From the NCBI RefSeq assembly GCF_048569485.1, contig NW_027442066.1, forward strand, positions 310,001 through 374,000: a stretch of DNA of 64,000 bases, given 5' to 3'. Below are positions 43,401 through 56,189 of this stretch, in pieces (the stretch's first letter is position 1; each line of letters opens with the position of its first letter). A program made the position numbers and the translations under genes. The DNA comes from Anomaloglossus baeobatrachus. Its lineage: Eukaryota; Chordata; Amphibia; Anura; Aromobatidae. The notes beneath the pieces were generated by a model. That model saw only the letters and a program-made list of their open reading frames with translations. It searched no databases and was not told the DNA's origin.

Positions 43401-44276
43401 AACCCGAATTGGTTACGGCCTTGAGTGGCACCCTGGCCTATACCGGACACATCTTAGGGAGAGGGAGACAAACCCACGCCTACAGAAGACATTTTGTCAC
43501 CCAAGCCAACCCTTGAAAAGGCTGTTTTGCAGAGCAAAAACAAGAAGAATGGTGCTTTTTGCAGCCGCCGCCCACTGCAATGAATCTGAATAACTCCTCC
43601 TTTTGGACACAAGCACCTCCCCTCCCCCTTGCAGTCTTTCCAATTCATGATACAAAAAGACGGACGGACAGGACAGGACAGGACAGGCTGCCTGACTTTC
43701 CGTCACTGCCACCCTTTGCCATCCTTGCCCGTAGAAAGCCCTTTCATCATCCCCAAACCCTAATCTTTTCCCTTCCCTTCCCAGATGCGTCTCACTCCCT
43801 TTCATTAGGAAGTGAGCGCAGCCTTTTCTCCGTTCTGCACATGCGCGACGTTAAACACAAATGCGCAGGCGTGCGTTCCATTACCCTCACTGCATTCCAC
43901 TCCCATACAGGAAGTGGGCGCAGCTATTACTACGGTCGCACATAAAAGAACCCACGGCCACCACTGCACATAGCTGACTCCACCACAGGACACCCACTTC
44001 TACACCAACGCAGGTAAGACAGGATCGGCACCTCTATGCTCCCGTTACAATCAGGCTCAGTCACCATGTGATAACGCTCTCAACTCTTTAGTTGCAGGCT
44101 CCCCTTGCTTCACCTCCATTGGCTGTGCTGCCATTTCCTCTCCCACCTGGAAGGTATACTTTATTCCACTATTTTCCTGTTTCTCTCTTCCCCCTTTTCC
44201 CATAACCTACTTTTATCTGCATTTGTGGGGTATCTATATGCTATTTACATTTACATCATAGTTTTATTCATTAATA

Positions 44277-45035
44277 TGGAAGGGAAGAGTGCCCATGAGA
44301 GTGTTGAACTGCGGAGAGCAAGAGATTAAGCTGCTCCGATTTGCCACCATTGATAAGCTGTTCTCAGTAGATACACATGCTATCCAAACAGCAGCATCCA
44401 CCATTGCTTCAGCCCACCCATTCAGTGACAGCTCACCAAGTCAGCCATAGGAGTGGTGTAAGGAATTACACGTAGGCACTGACTCCACACCTTCACATCA
44501 CAAGAAGGGGGTCTACAGGCTAGTGCAAGAATACGAGCAAGTCTTCAGCAAACATCCGCTAGACTTTTGAAGAATAAAAGGGGTCAAACACTACATCCCC
44601 ACAAGTGCACACCCACCCATCAAAGAGAGATATAAGCCAAAACTACCTGCACATTACCAGTGTACCAAGGACATGTTGAGCAACATGAAGGAGGCTGGGG
44701 TTATCCGTGACAGTTGTAGCCTCTGGGCAGCTCCGTTGGTCCTGTTAAAGAAGAAGGACAGCACCACTCCCCTGTATAGAGGAATAGCTAGCTGCATTGA
44801 GAACTGCAAATTATTTTTCTACCCTTGATCTCACTAGTCGCTATTGGCAAGTGTCCGTTGCTGAGGCAGACCGGGAGAAGACCGCCTTTGCCACCCCGAT
44901 GGGTCTCTGCGAGTTCAAAAGCATGCCCTTCGAGCTGTGCAATTTGCCAGGAACCTTCCAGAGGCTGATGGAATGCTGCTTGGGACACCGAAACTTTGAA
45001 ACGGTACTGCTATACCTTTATGATGTTATTGTTTA
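44277..45035 (+). mobile_element. Ty3/Gypsy fossil fragment (right-arm copy)
   Basis: Mirror of 14999-15757 with the same parts and the same CR1 fusion. It is broken. Confidence 0.85.
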
Positions 45036-45140
45036 TTCTAAAGCAAACAAGATTTTAGGGTGTATAAAAAGGGAGATTAGATCCGGTGATCCCAACGTAT
45101 TGTTACCCCTCTATAAATCACTTGTAAGGCCACATCTGGA
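45036..45140 (+). mobile_element. CR1/L2-type LINE fragment (right-arm copy)
   Basis: Mirror of 14895-14998. Confidence 0.8.
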
Positions 45141-45672
45141 ATATGGGGTAAAGTCCTGAGCAGGTTGATAACCATTGGTTTGAGCATGGTAGGGTGTAGT
45201 GCGCATCTTCCTGCATCGGTAAAAGCTGCAGAAGTCCTTGAAGATTTCCGCTTCAAAGGCTGTGCCTTGATCTGTGAGGACTCTCTCTGAGTAGCCATGA
45301 GGTCTGCATAAGTGTGCTTGGAAGACCTTCGCTGCAGTATGGGCCATTAGATCTTTGACTTGTACCACAACCATAAATCTCGAGTAGTTGTCTACCATCG
45401 TAAGTGCATACGTGAGCTCGCCTCGATATTCTGCAACAAAACTCCCTTTTTCGATTTCAGTTTCAGCAAACACTCCTCTTCCTGTAGAAAATATTTATCA
45501 TTACCTAAGACAGTCATTCTAATGCATGACAATATTAAGGCAATTTAGTTAAAACTTGTTTTAACTCACCTTTAAGGGGATTGATGTATTTCATGGTCAA
45601 TCCAGGTTTGTCAGTGATGGCACTGACATAATGTATGGCGTCTTTTTCGGGCGTTATCCTTTGCCTTTTCAT
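45111..45672 (-). pseudogene. SET/integrase chimera, copy 3
   Basis: Mirror of the 14362-14923 copy in the right arm. Exon 1 is 45672-45570, the 88-bp intron 45569-45482, and exon 2 runs from 45481 to the stop at 45111. The junction has the Glu form (EYRGEL). Splice sites are kept in all four copies. Confidence 0.7.
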
Positions 45673-46832
45673 TGTGAAAATCCAGTTGCCTATATCAAAG
45701 CAAATTCTACTACTTGTAAAGTATGCAGAAAATGAAATGTAGAACATATAACATCAACTGCTTAGGAACGCATCATAGGTTAGTACTTAAAAGGATATTG
45801 TCATGTTCTAGTCATAATGCAAGCTGGACATTTTTCATGTTACCCTGTAATCGCCGGCCTGTTCTAATGCTCACAAGCTAAGATATAGGCTCAGCTGCTA
45901 AGGCTTCCCTCTGCCTTCTGAATGAAACTTGAATATGTCTGGGTCACTGTGTATATAGCAGGTGCTCAGAAAAAATAAGAGTCAATTCAATAAAAATAGC
46001 TCTGGCACACTATAGTGATCAATAACGTAAGAAAAGAACTCTTGGAATGCTGAAAATTCTTTATTTGTGCAAAAGGATAATTCATCCAACGTTTCGACCT
46101 TGTTTTTAGGTCTTTATCAAGGATAAAGTTATCTAAGATCATAAAGGGTTACAAAACCATATAAACACGTAATTAGTACATAGTACAACATAACAGTACA
46201 ATATATTGCTACTTGAGAGTACAATGGGTCAAATGACCATGATGCACATACAAAAAATTTTTCCAAAGCCATAGTGAAAACATTTGTACTGAGGAAAGAA
46301 AATTTCCACATGACCTATCTGGAGAAACATTCTGGATCAAACAACCAAAAATAGTCAAGCAGGTAAATACACACCTATATGGATAACAGGATGATATGTG
46401 TTCAATTGTATAGCGTCATTGCCATTAAGGTACAAATGGAAAACTTGCAATCCTATATAGTGAAGGAAATGAACACATATCATATCAAAGAACACAGGAA
46501 CATGGGTGTGAGAAAAACCTCAATGTTTATACTTTGTTCTTTATAATGGTGTGAACATGTATATGTCTCAGTACCTTATGCACTTGAGAATTCTAGTGAG
46601 TAGATCATGAAAGCCTATTTCAGAACTGGAATCAGTAAATAATTGTAGGTGGAATCTAAATGAAAAGATGGTACAAGTGTTATCATGACACGTGGGCTAT
46701 AACACAATGGACCGTGTGACAAAGAAGAAAGGAGAGAAAGAAGAGGAAGAAAATGCAACTACCTGTAACATTACGTGATAGTCACTGGTAAGTATCACTT
46801 GACAATTCAAGTGAAAAAGGATTCCTTTATTA
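45170..46832 (+). repeat. A-block copy 3, partial
   Basis: Direct copy of the first ~1.64 kb of the window (offset 45195) at the outer end of the right arm. It is cut at 46832, where a 118-bp repeat unit of a hAT fragment starts. Confidence 0.9.
46086..46124 (-). ncRNA. Hammerhead-like motif, A-block copy 3
   Basis: Mirror of 13910-13948 in the right arm, with stem II pairing intact. Confidence 0.45.
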
Positions 46833-48232
46833 GTGGGTGTATTATAGTATAGCCCTTTGGCAGGGCAGCCAAAAATTGGGAGGCTCCACGTTGTCCCTGC
46901 ATAGAGACGTGCATGAGGGCCTCAAAACATTGTTCCCATTGCAAAGGAGCGGGTCTCCTGTCGTTGTAATGTCCATTCTGCAAAGAATGGGCGAAAAAAT
47001 TTACCACTGGGGGTATACCTGAAACAAAGGCCTAACTCTTGTAACGGTCATCATGGTGGCGCATGAGGAGAAGGAGGAGCAGTCCAGCGATTATCCAAAG
47101 TCCAGAAGTGTGTACCCATGGGTGACTGGAGGTACATGGCAAATTCCCGTTACAAACTTTAAATTCCGCTCTCATTTGCTGGTGGTGTGGTGAAGTCTGG
47201 CCCAATCCAACCCTTGTTCATCTTGATCAGAGTCAGCCTGTCAGCATTTTCAGTTGACAGGCGGGTGCGTTTATCTGTAATGATTCCACCTGCGGCACTA
47301 AAAACACGCTCTGACAAAACGCTAGCGGCAGGGCAGGCCAGGACTTCCAAGGCGTAGAGAGCCAATTCATGCCACGTGTCCACCTTGGATACCCAATAAT
47401 TGTAAGGCACAGAGGAATGTCGGAGTACAGTTGTTCGATCTGCAAGGTACTCCTTGAGCATCTGGGCAAACTTAGGATTTCTTGTGGCACTACCCCGCAC
47501 CTCAGGGGCTGTGGTACGTGAGGGGCTGAGAAAACTGTCCCACATCTTAAAGACTGTTCCCCTACCTCTGGCGGATTGGACTTGTGCCTCTCTCGGCTGT
47601 ACGCCTTGGTTGTCCACTGATTCCTGACCTATGCCGCTAGCGTTTTGTGAGGGGAATGCTTTGCCTACTTCCGTGACTATGGCCTTCCGGAACTGCTGCA
47701 TTTTGGTTGACCTCTCCGCCTCGGGAATAAGAGACATAAAGTTCTCCTTGTAGCGTGGGTCTAACAGTGTTACCAACCAGTAATGATTGTCGGCCAAGAT
47801 GTTCTTAAAGCGAGGGTCACGAGACAGGCAGCTTACCATAAAGTCAGCCATGTGCGCCAGACTCTTAACAGCCAGGACTTCAGTAGCCTGACCAACACGT
47901 TGACTGAACATGCTGTCCTCCTCCTCCTCCTCCTCCTCTTCATCTACCCTGTCCTCTGGCCAGCCACGCTGAACCGAGGATATGACTGGTGTGCATGTCA
48001 TATCCTCAATTTGGCCGGAGATTTGCTCCATGTCTTCATCCTCCTCCTCGTCATAGTCCTCCACTGCACGTTGTGATGAGACGAGGCTGGGCTGTGTGTT
48101 ATCACCCACACCCACTACTGTTTCTTGCTGCAACTCATCGCGCTCCGCCTGCAATGCATCATGTTTGGTTTTGAGCAGAGACCGTTTTAGAAGGCAGAGT
48201 AGTGGTATGGTGACGCTAATAATGGCGTCATC
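46833..48232 (-). mobile_element. hAT fragment with transposase C-terminus, inverted
   Basis: Inverted counterpart of 5131-6530. It starts within one 118-bp unit, covers the 3' untranslated part, and contains the open C-terminal transposase frame (stop at 47159). It ends at 48232 at the same hAT/Gypsy junction base as 5131. The shared junction shows that this piece and the one at 5131 descend from one rearranged copy. Confidence 0.9.
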
Positions 48233-48344
48233 TTATACCTTTATGATGTTATTGTTTATTCTAAAGCAAACAAGATTTTAGGGTGTATAAAAAGGGAGAT
48301 TAGATCCGGTGATCCCAACGTATTGTTAACCCTCTATAAATCAC
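48233..48344 (+). mobile_element. RT/CR1 mosaic joining a hAT fragment to A-block copy 4
   Basis: Inverted match to about 5021-5130. A short RT piece and the CR1 stretch from 48263 end where the A-block begins. Confidence 0.8.
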
Positions 48345-48779
48345 TTGAAGATTTCCGCTTCAAAGGCAGTGCCTTGATCTGTGAGGACTCTCTCTGAGTA
48401 GCCATGAGGTCTGCATAAGTGTGCTTGGAAGACCTTCGCTGCAGTATGGGCCATTAGATCTTTGACTTGTACCACAACCATAAATCTCGAGTAGTTGTCT
48501 ACCATCGTAAGTGCATACGTGAGCTCACCTCGATATTCTGCAACAAAACTCCCTTTTTCGATTTCAGTTTCAGCAAACACTCCTCTTCCTGTAGAAAATA
48601 TTTATCATTACCTAAGACAGTCATTCTAATGCATGACAATATTAAGGCAATTTAGTTAAAACTTGTTTTAACTCACCTTTAAGGGGATTGATGTATTTCA
48701 TGGTCAATCCAGGTTTGTCAGTGATGGCACTGACATAATGTATGGCGTCTTTTTCGGGCGTTATCCTTTGCCTTTTCAT
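48341..48779 (-). pseudogene. SET/integrase chimera, copy 4 (shortened)
   Basis: Exon 1 is 48779-48677, intron 48676-48589, exon 2 from 48588. The frame ends at 48341 because the A-block is joined there to CR1-derived sequence. The SET portion is the same as in the other copies. Confidence 0.68.
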
Positions 48780-49192
48780 TGTGAAAATCCAGTTGCCTAT
48801 ATCAAAGCAAATTCTACTACTTGTAAAGTATGCAGAAAATGAAATGTAGAACATATAACATCAACTACTTAGGAACGCATCATAGGTTAGTACTTAAAAG
48901 GATATTGTCATGTTCTAGTCATAATGCAAGCTGGACATTTTTCATGTTACCCTGTAATCGCCGGCCTGTTCTAATGCTCACAAGCCAAGATATAGGCTCA
49001 GCTGCTAAGGCTTCCCTCTGCCTTCTGAATGAAAATTGAATATGTCTGGCTCACTGTGTATATAGCAGGTGCTCAGAAAAAATAAGAGTCAATTCAATAG
49101 AAATAGCTCTGGCACACTATAGTGATCAATAACGTAAGAAAAGAACTCTTAGAATGCTGAAAATTCTTTATTTGTGCAAAAGGATAATTCAT

Positions 49193-49231
49193 CCAACGTT
49201 TCGAGCTTGTTTTTAGGTCTTTATCAAGGAT
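49193..49231 (-). ncRNA. Hammerhead-like motif, A-block copy 4
   Basis: Direct duplicate of 891-929, with the same stem II mismatch. Confidence 0.45.
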
Positions 49232-50626
49232 AAAGTTATCTAAGATCATAAAGGGTTACAAAACCATATAAACACGTAATTAGTACATAGTACAACATAA
49301 CAGTACAATATATTGCTACTTGAGAGTACAATGGGTCAAATGACCATGATGCACATACAAAAAAATTTTCCAAAGCCATAGTGAAAACATTTGTACTGAG
49401 GAAAGAAAATTTCCACATGACCTATCTGGAGAAACATTCTGGATCAAACAACCAAAAATAGTCAAGCAGGTAAATACACACCTATATGGATAACAGGATG
49501 ATATGTGTTCAATTGTATAGCGTCATTGCCATTAAGGTACAAATGGAAAACTTGCAATCCTATATAGTGAAGGAAATGAACACATATCATATCAAAGAAC
49601 ACAGGAACATGGGTGTGAGAAAAACCTCAATGTTTATACTTTGTTCTTTATAATGGTGTGAACATGTATATGTCTCAGTACCTTATGAACTTGAGAATTC
49701 TAGTGAGTAGATGATGAAAGCCTATTCCAGAACTGGAATCGGTAAATAATTGTAGGTGGAATCTAAATGAAAAGATGGTACAAGTGTTATCATGACACGT
49801 GGGCTATAACACAATGGACCGTGTGACAAAGAAGAAAGGAGAGAAAGAAGAGGAAGAAAATGGAACTACCTGTAACATTACGTGATAGTCACTGGTAAGT
49901 ATCACTTGACAATTCAGGTGAAAAAGGATTCCTTTATTAAAGGGTTCTCAGTCGCCTCAGGATCATGAAATACTAGGGTAAATGATATGAGAATGGGTAA
50001 GAAGCACCACTAAAGGAAATATGAGATGCAGGACATATATCTATAAACCCCTGAACTACATGATAGAAATAAAAAGAAGAAAAAAGAAAAAAAAGAAGAA
50101 AGAAGAAGAACACATAGAATGCGGAAAGAGAATGGGTACAACTACCTGAGTTACTGCAGGGAGGCCCCTGGTAGGTATTGTGAGGGTTAGTGGAATTCCT
50201 TCACTGAAGGGTTCTCAGTTGCCTCAGGTTCGTGAAAAATGCTATAGACAAATAATGCCCGGAGAAAAGGGGTTCATATACAGCGAATAATGGTAATACA
50301 AGGTACATGTGTCCCATGTAATAGTATAAATATATATATATGCTCTACACCAGAAATAGAAAGTAGTCCCTCTGCCTTCTGTCTAGGTGCCCTGAGTTAT
50401 GTCCTGTAAACTGTCACAGTGACCTAGACACACATGTGTAGTAGGGGAATATTCCTGCTGAGATGCCAGTGCTAGAGCACTCGTTTGCTGTGGAGTTGAA
50501 CGCTATGTGAGTAGTTCTTACCTTCAATGAGCAGAAGTCTCTTTTTTCAGATTTCAATATCTCTGTGGGTATCTGGCAGAAATATGGAATACTCTTTACT
50601 GCTAAGACCCTGTACACCACTCCCAC

Positions 50627-51203
50627 TAAAGGGGGCTTTACACGCTGCGACATCGCTAATGCGGAGTCGTTGGGGTCACGGAATTTGTGACGCACATCCG
50701 GCCGCATTAGCGATGTTGCTGCGTGTGATACCGATGAGCGATTTTGCATCGTTGCAAAAACGTGCAAAATCGCTCATCGGTGACATGGGTCTCCATTCTC
50801 GATTATCGTTACTGCAGCAGTAACGATGTAGTTCGTCGCTCCTGCGGTAGCACACATCGCTCCGTGTGACACCGCAGAAACGAGGAACCTCTCCTTACCT
50901 GCCTCCCAGCCGCTATGAGGAAGGAAGGAGGTGGGCGGGATGTTCCGGCCACTCATCTCCGCCCCTCCGCTGCTATTGGGCCGTCGCTCAGTGACGTCGC
51001 TGTGACGCCGCACGGACCGCCCCCTTAGAAAGGAGGCGGTTCGCCGGACACAGCGACGTCGCCGGGCAGGTAAGTATGTGTGACGGGTCTGGTCGGTGTT
51101 GTGCGGCATGGGCAACGATTTGCCCGTGTCGCGCAACAGATGGGGGCAGGTACCCACACTAGCGATATCGGGACCGATATCGCAGTGTGTAAAGTAGCCT
51201 TTA
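50627..51203 (+). mobile_element. Hairpin-rich MITE (copy 4)
   Basis: Direct duplicate of copy 1 within A-block copy 4, with the same flanks and a few substitutions. Confidence 0.8.
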
Positions 51204-52445
51204 GTCACATGACCAAGACTGTATCTGTGTCCCTACAACACACTTGAGACAAATGTGTGTGTGAGCCTGCATTGTGGGGTATATATAATATATTATAGAG
51301 CTGGGAAGGATCATTCTAAGCAGTGAGCTGTTCCAGTATTTGTAGGAAAATACCCAGTAGAAGCATCAAACACAGCACCAATACCTCCCATCAGTATTCC
51401 ACCACAGTGCCATGTAACCCATGCCCTACACTCCCATCTACACCAATACTATACAGGCACAAACTAGTATATCTGACTAAAAGCCCCCAAAATATGAAGA
51501 ACGGCCTATAGTTGAGTGTGGATATAAAATCTATGTGAGCAGAGCTAGAATAGAAATCACTGATCGCATTGAAGTCATTCTGACCATAAATCACCATGAT
51601 ATCAAGGTGAGGAGTTGTGTGTTACTGCTGGGAGGAAAGGGTTAACAGTGGAATATTAAGGTGCATTTCTGTGTGCAGTGTTACTAGTCAATGTAACAAT
51701 TCAGTATGAGCTGCTCTTGGTGCCGGGGGAGGGAGATGCTCTCCTGAGCAAGATAGATGGGGAATGAACATGATATCTATATAGTGTAAGGCAGGGGGTC
51801 TCAAACCAGGTGATCATGTCTGATCAACTGGTTACATTATGTCTGATTACCTTGTCTAACAGTTTTTTCTCCCCTTTCTTTACCTTCCAGGTTCCCATAG
51901 TCACGTGAAATATCCCTGTTGCACTTGATTACGGCTCACTATTCACTATAGGATGTCTTATATCTAACATCACACTCTCACCCATCAGCACTCTATAGGT
52001 TTGTATAAGGTATGCGCTTACACATCCGGTCCTCCATAGGTATTTCCACTTATGTAACACTATCCCTATGATCACTCATAACTCATACCCTTGTAGTCAA
52101 TTACAGCCTCCTCTCTCCCCCCTCCCCTTCTCCCTTTCCATCTATAATTTTGCCAGTACAATATTAGTTTACATTAGGCACACACTCACATATTCCTTTC
52201 CTTAGTGATTTATTGTAATTCACATTCACATACAATTCTCTATGCCTGCCCCATTACTACATTCATACCTACTTGACCCTATCCTGATACCCCTTGTCTC
52301 ACCTTGTTGGTCCCTACACCTGTTATCATGTCCTTTCCTGTGTCTGTCTTGTCACACAACACATTTTAGCATATAACTTGTGCTCCTTATTACCTGTCCT
52401 GCCTATTAGAATTATGTCCATTATGTCCATGCATGGCCCAATGAA

Positions 52446-52613
52446 TCAAGTCTGTACTTCATATTCATGGTTTAAGCCTTTGGGTTCCAATGTGCCCAGA
52501 GTATATATCCAGAAAGATTCCCTTTCTTTGAGCTTCCTAATTCTATTGCCTCCTCTGCGTATGGCTTGGACATGTTCGATGACTTGGAATCTTAATTGGA
52601 TCACTGTGTGATT
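52446..52613 (-). pseudogene. Penelope C-terminal end, minus strand (duplicate)
   Basis: A-block copy 4 counterpart of 4153-4320. The coding end is intact to the stop, with one visible base change just upstream. Confidence 0.8.
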
Positions 52614-52680
52614 ATGCGTCACAAAATGGTGTGGGACTGGTAATAGAATCTGCTTACAATGTATTGTTGACTTGTGTTTA

Positions 52681-52768
52681 GCTCAAAGAAAGAGAATCTT
52701 TCTGGATATGTACTCTGGGCACATTAGAACCCAAGGGCTTAAACCGTGAATATGAAGTAAAGACTTGA
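52681..52768 (+). pseudogene. Penelope C-terminal end, plus strand (duplicate)
   Basis: A-block copy 4 counterpart of 4388-4475, with the same sequence and orientation. Confidence 0.8.
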
Positions 52769-53213
52769 TTCATTGGGCCGTGCACCATGTCACCAAGTGT
52801 CCAATTGCATTGTCCAATGGCTCACAATGGTTATGCGTTTTCATTGGATGGATAATCGAAGCCATGTTTTTTTCCTTTCTGTTGGGTTTGTTGTGTGAGT
52901 AGCCTATAGGATTAAGTTGGTTACCGCAGGCAGTGGATTTAACTTCCTGTCTTTGGTCCAGTGGTAGATGGATTGTCTGGTCTATGAGCTGTTATTGGTT
53001 TGAATGCAGGTGAATGCCCATGGGCTGCTTATGACTGTGTAAAATAGTATTGATTCATGATGGATTTCAGACTACATGTAGATATCTTCAGTCTTTCTAT
53101 CCACATCATTTAAATGAACATTATCCATGCAGCTTGAAATCCATCCAATAAGAGAAGCAACCTTGTACAACCAATCTGATAAGGGCACAGTATATCCTAA
53201 GGGAAGGTTATGG

Positions 53214-53874
53214 CTATAAAAGGGGACTTCTTGGAGTCACCAGGTTGTTGATGGATGTTGCATGATCTAGTCTAAGCTCTTAGGAGCTGGCTAGGGGATC
53301 AGAACCAGGATGCCTTGTGGACTCGGTCTAGGGACTTTGGCTTCAACTAGAGGATCACTTGGCTACATGGCTTCAATCTAGGGGCTCCAATTCCGATTGG
53401 AGATCATAACCGCAATCTAGGGATTTCGACTCCGGCTGCCAGGATTATACCATATCATCATACCAGAGACTACTTAAGGAAGAAACCCAGGTTGGACAAT
53501 TTTGTCACCTGGCTACAGACTTTGCAGACCTCAGCCAGCTTCCTAAATCTGGCGCTATTCTATTGTCGGTGGGTGCCCGACAAATTACACAGCTATGTAA
53601 AATTTTGGTTTATGAAACTTCAAATCCAGTGACTGATTATTATGTTTTCTAATGTCCTGATTTAAAAAAAAAAATAAATATTTTTTTTTAACCATCAAAT
53701 ATTGATTTTGTACAATCCATGTGTGAAGTTACATACAAGTGACATGAACAAGAAAAATACTTATTGTAACCAAAAATATTCACAATTTTATATATAAAAT
53801 ACATTTATTTATTGTACAGTCATTCTGCAACTTTATTAGAAATTTATTCTTGCACTTTTTCCTTTTCTCTAGAT
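53214..53874. other. TATA-containing unique stretch, no gene recognised
   Basis: Begins CTATAAAAGGGG, a good TATA box, continuing the A-block beyond its duplicated part. Repeated CTAGGG-type words follow, then A/T-rich sequence. It could be the promoter side of the A-block element. Confidence 0.4.
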
Positions 53875-54267
53875 CCCCCTTTTCTCTTATAGAAGGCCTG
53901 TGGATCTTCTCTGTGAAGCATCCGGCAATCATGTTCACGTTTCATTTACTTTGGTATCGTCGTTCCATCTCCTTGATATTCCGATGAAAACCTTCTTGTT
54001 CTTCCCACCAGCACCAAGGTTTTCAGACAAGTAGTCCAAATAGGAATGTAAAAAATGTAACTTCAAATTCATTAGACAACCCAAGGCTTTGAAACGTTTC
54101 AGCATGTTCTCCACGATGGACTTAAATTTTGATTCTTTGTTGTTACCTAGAAACGTATTTATTGCTTCTTTCAAAGAGTCCCAAGCCCTTTTTTCAACAG
54201 TTTTCATTATTGTTTAAAACACGTCATCCTTCATTCATGGGTTTCTGAATATCCGAACCCACAAAAA

Positions 54268-55066
54268 TGCTTTTGTGCTGCCCCTGTGCCAGCAGCCGCC
54301 GTTGGTCGGATCCAGACCTTCTAAGAGAGTGGCTCGACCCGGGGGTCTCGCGGACATGTCGAATAAAAGGAGGAATGTAGATGTATGGGCTAGGCCGTAT
54401 TAAGTTTGTGACGCCACCAACGGTGTGTGGTGAGGTGGGACACCACCGCTGCCGTTATGGGATACCCGGGAGAGATGTAGTGGCAGCTGGATGTTAACCC
54501 CTCCGTGTGTAGGGATGATTGCCCCGGGGCCCAGTGTCTTTGTGCAGGGTATGGTGATGGCAAGGGCCGGCGCGCCTGAGCAAGCAGGGGGATGTTTGGT
54601 TACTCACAGTAAATGAATCACACGAGTCTTTCGGTAAACCAAAGGTGCTGGTGGCCTGCCGCCCCGGCCGGTTGCATTCAGGTCCCCCACCCAGGCTGGT
54701 GGTCGCTGTCCTTTACTCTGCACTTGTTTTTGTGTATGGTGGACTGCCTGGTCTGGAACTCAGGAGTCCGCTCCCGGCTGGATATGGCCTAAGGAGCCGT
54801 GCCCGCAGGCGCTGGCCCGTGGGATCTAAGGGCCCTGGCGGTGGCCTTATCCCTATCAGTGGGCTGTTGTCTTCTTTGAGGGACTTTAGGTGGGATAGGA
54901 CCTATAATCCTGCCCTCAATCATTTAATTAGCTAGGCCGCTGTTTTCGGTCCTGGCTTCAGGGTCCTAGGTGACTAGGGTTTCAGGTCGGCTGTGTGTTT
55001 CCTAAGTGAGGAAAGGTGTTGTGCGGGGGCCTATCTGTAACTACCTGGTTTTGCCAGGGCATCACA
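54268..55066 (-). repeat. LTR-like insertion, about 0.8 kb
   Basis: Minus strand begins TGTGATGCCCTGGCAAAACC, like the other LTRs here, and the far end is near GCACAAAAGCA. It interrupts the decayed gene between KEG and FVG-type codons. No clear target duplication is found, so the exact ends are approximate. Confidence 0.65.
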
Positions 55067-55380
55067 CCTTCCTTCAGACTTGATTCTGACAGTCCCTGAA
55101 ACTTGGTACACAGGTACTTAAACATCTCTCCTTCTTTCAGTAGCGCTTTCACAAACAGCTTCATCAGTCCAAGCTTACAGTGGAGTGGTGGCAAGAGAAC
55201 TTTAGGTGGGATCAACTAAGCTTTATGCAACAATGTTCTTGAGTCCCGGTTACAAAGATGTTCTTGTTGGCCAATTTTTTTTGCTCCAGTGAAGAGTCCT
55301 AACCTGGCTTTCCAATTCACACAAAAAGCATGTGTTCTGCCTTCTTTTACGTAATGCTGTGAATCTCTAGCATACAGCTA

Positions 55381-56029
55381 AACCCTAGTTCACATTTCAA
55401 ATAAACAGACTGTGGAGTTCAATAGCCTTGATTTATTAGCTGGTAACGTGAACTTGATTGCAGTATACATGGAATATACAGTGAATATAGGAATATCCAA
55501 GATGCAGTTGAAGACAGAATACGGTATATCCAAGATACTGTTTTATACGGGTAAAAACTATAACAAGAAAATGATTACAGTCAGTACAGTGTTAATACAG
55601 AGTTAACATAGCATAACAGTACATGAGATGCAGTTCTTACGAGAATGTAGGTGAAAGGTCACTGCATCTGCAATACATAGAAATCTTATCTAGACAAACA
55701 AGACAGGGATGACACTAAAGGTGTAGAAGTACAATGTACAATGCATTTACTACACTCTTCCATCTAGGATTCTATCACTAACACATGTAATTTGCTTTGC
55801 TCACCGGATTACACTAGGCAGGGGTGAATGTACAGAGAGGTAAGTCGGCATGTCCTTTCCTGACAAATCCAAAGAGAAAATGGCTGCAGGCTTCTTCTCA
55901 GCTCAGGGAGGCATTCCTTACCCAGAATACATTTAGCTTAAAGGGAAACTCAGCAATTCAAAAGAATAACAATGACCTCTAGGGGTTGTAACAGAAATTT
56001 TAATGAATGACTATTAGCAGGCTGCCATG
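55381..56029. mobile_element. Unidentified insertion in the decayed gene
   Basis: About 0.65 kb separating two gene pieces. On the minus strand it has an AATAAA signal near its end and a near-repeat of CAAGATGCAGTTGAAGACAG-type sequence. It might be another LTR starting TGTTACAACCCC near 55994, but its ends were not confirmed. Confidence 0.4.
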
Positions 56030-56189
56030 AGGCAGAACAGCATGGGTATTTAATATATCCTCCTTGCTGCCCAAGAAGCAATGAGAACATTTTTAGACCA
56101 CCACATATTGACCATCCATGCTCCTTGTAGTTAAGTTTCTTGAGAATAAAGTCTAAATTCTCACAGCTTTCTTCCAAGTGCATAGCATG

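Larger units (their letters stand above)
30236..46832. repeat. Right arm of the ~16-kb inverted duplication
   Basis: This is the reverse complement of 13203-28880. The outer end, at 46832, falls inside A-block sequence, after which a hAT fragment begins abruptly. The left arm instead continues into more A-block sequence below 13203. The inner end lies in the first 196-bp unit of the complete hAT, so the inversion breakpoint is inside that transposon's own tandem array. Confidence 0.93.
48345..53213 (+). repeat. A-block copy 4 (direct duplicate of 43-4920)
   Basis: Same content and order as 43-4920. Its left edge is joined to CR1 sequence, so the chimera's reading frame stops at 48341-48343. 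Its right edge continues into a TATA-containing stretch absent from copy 1. Confidence 0.92.
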
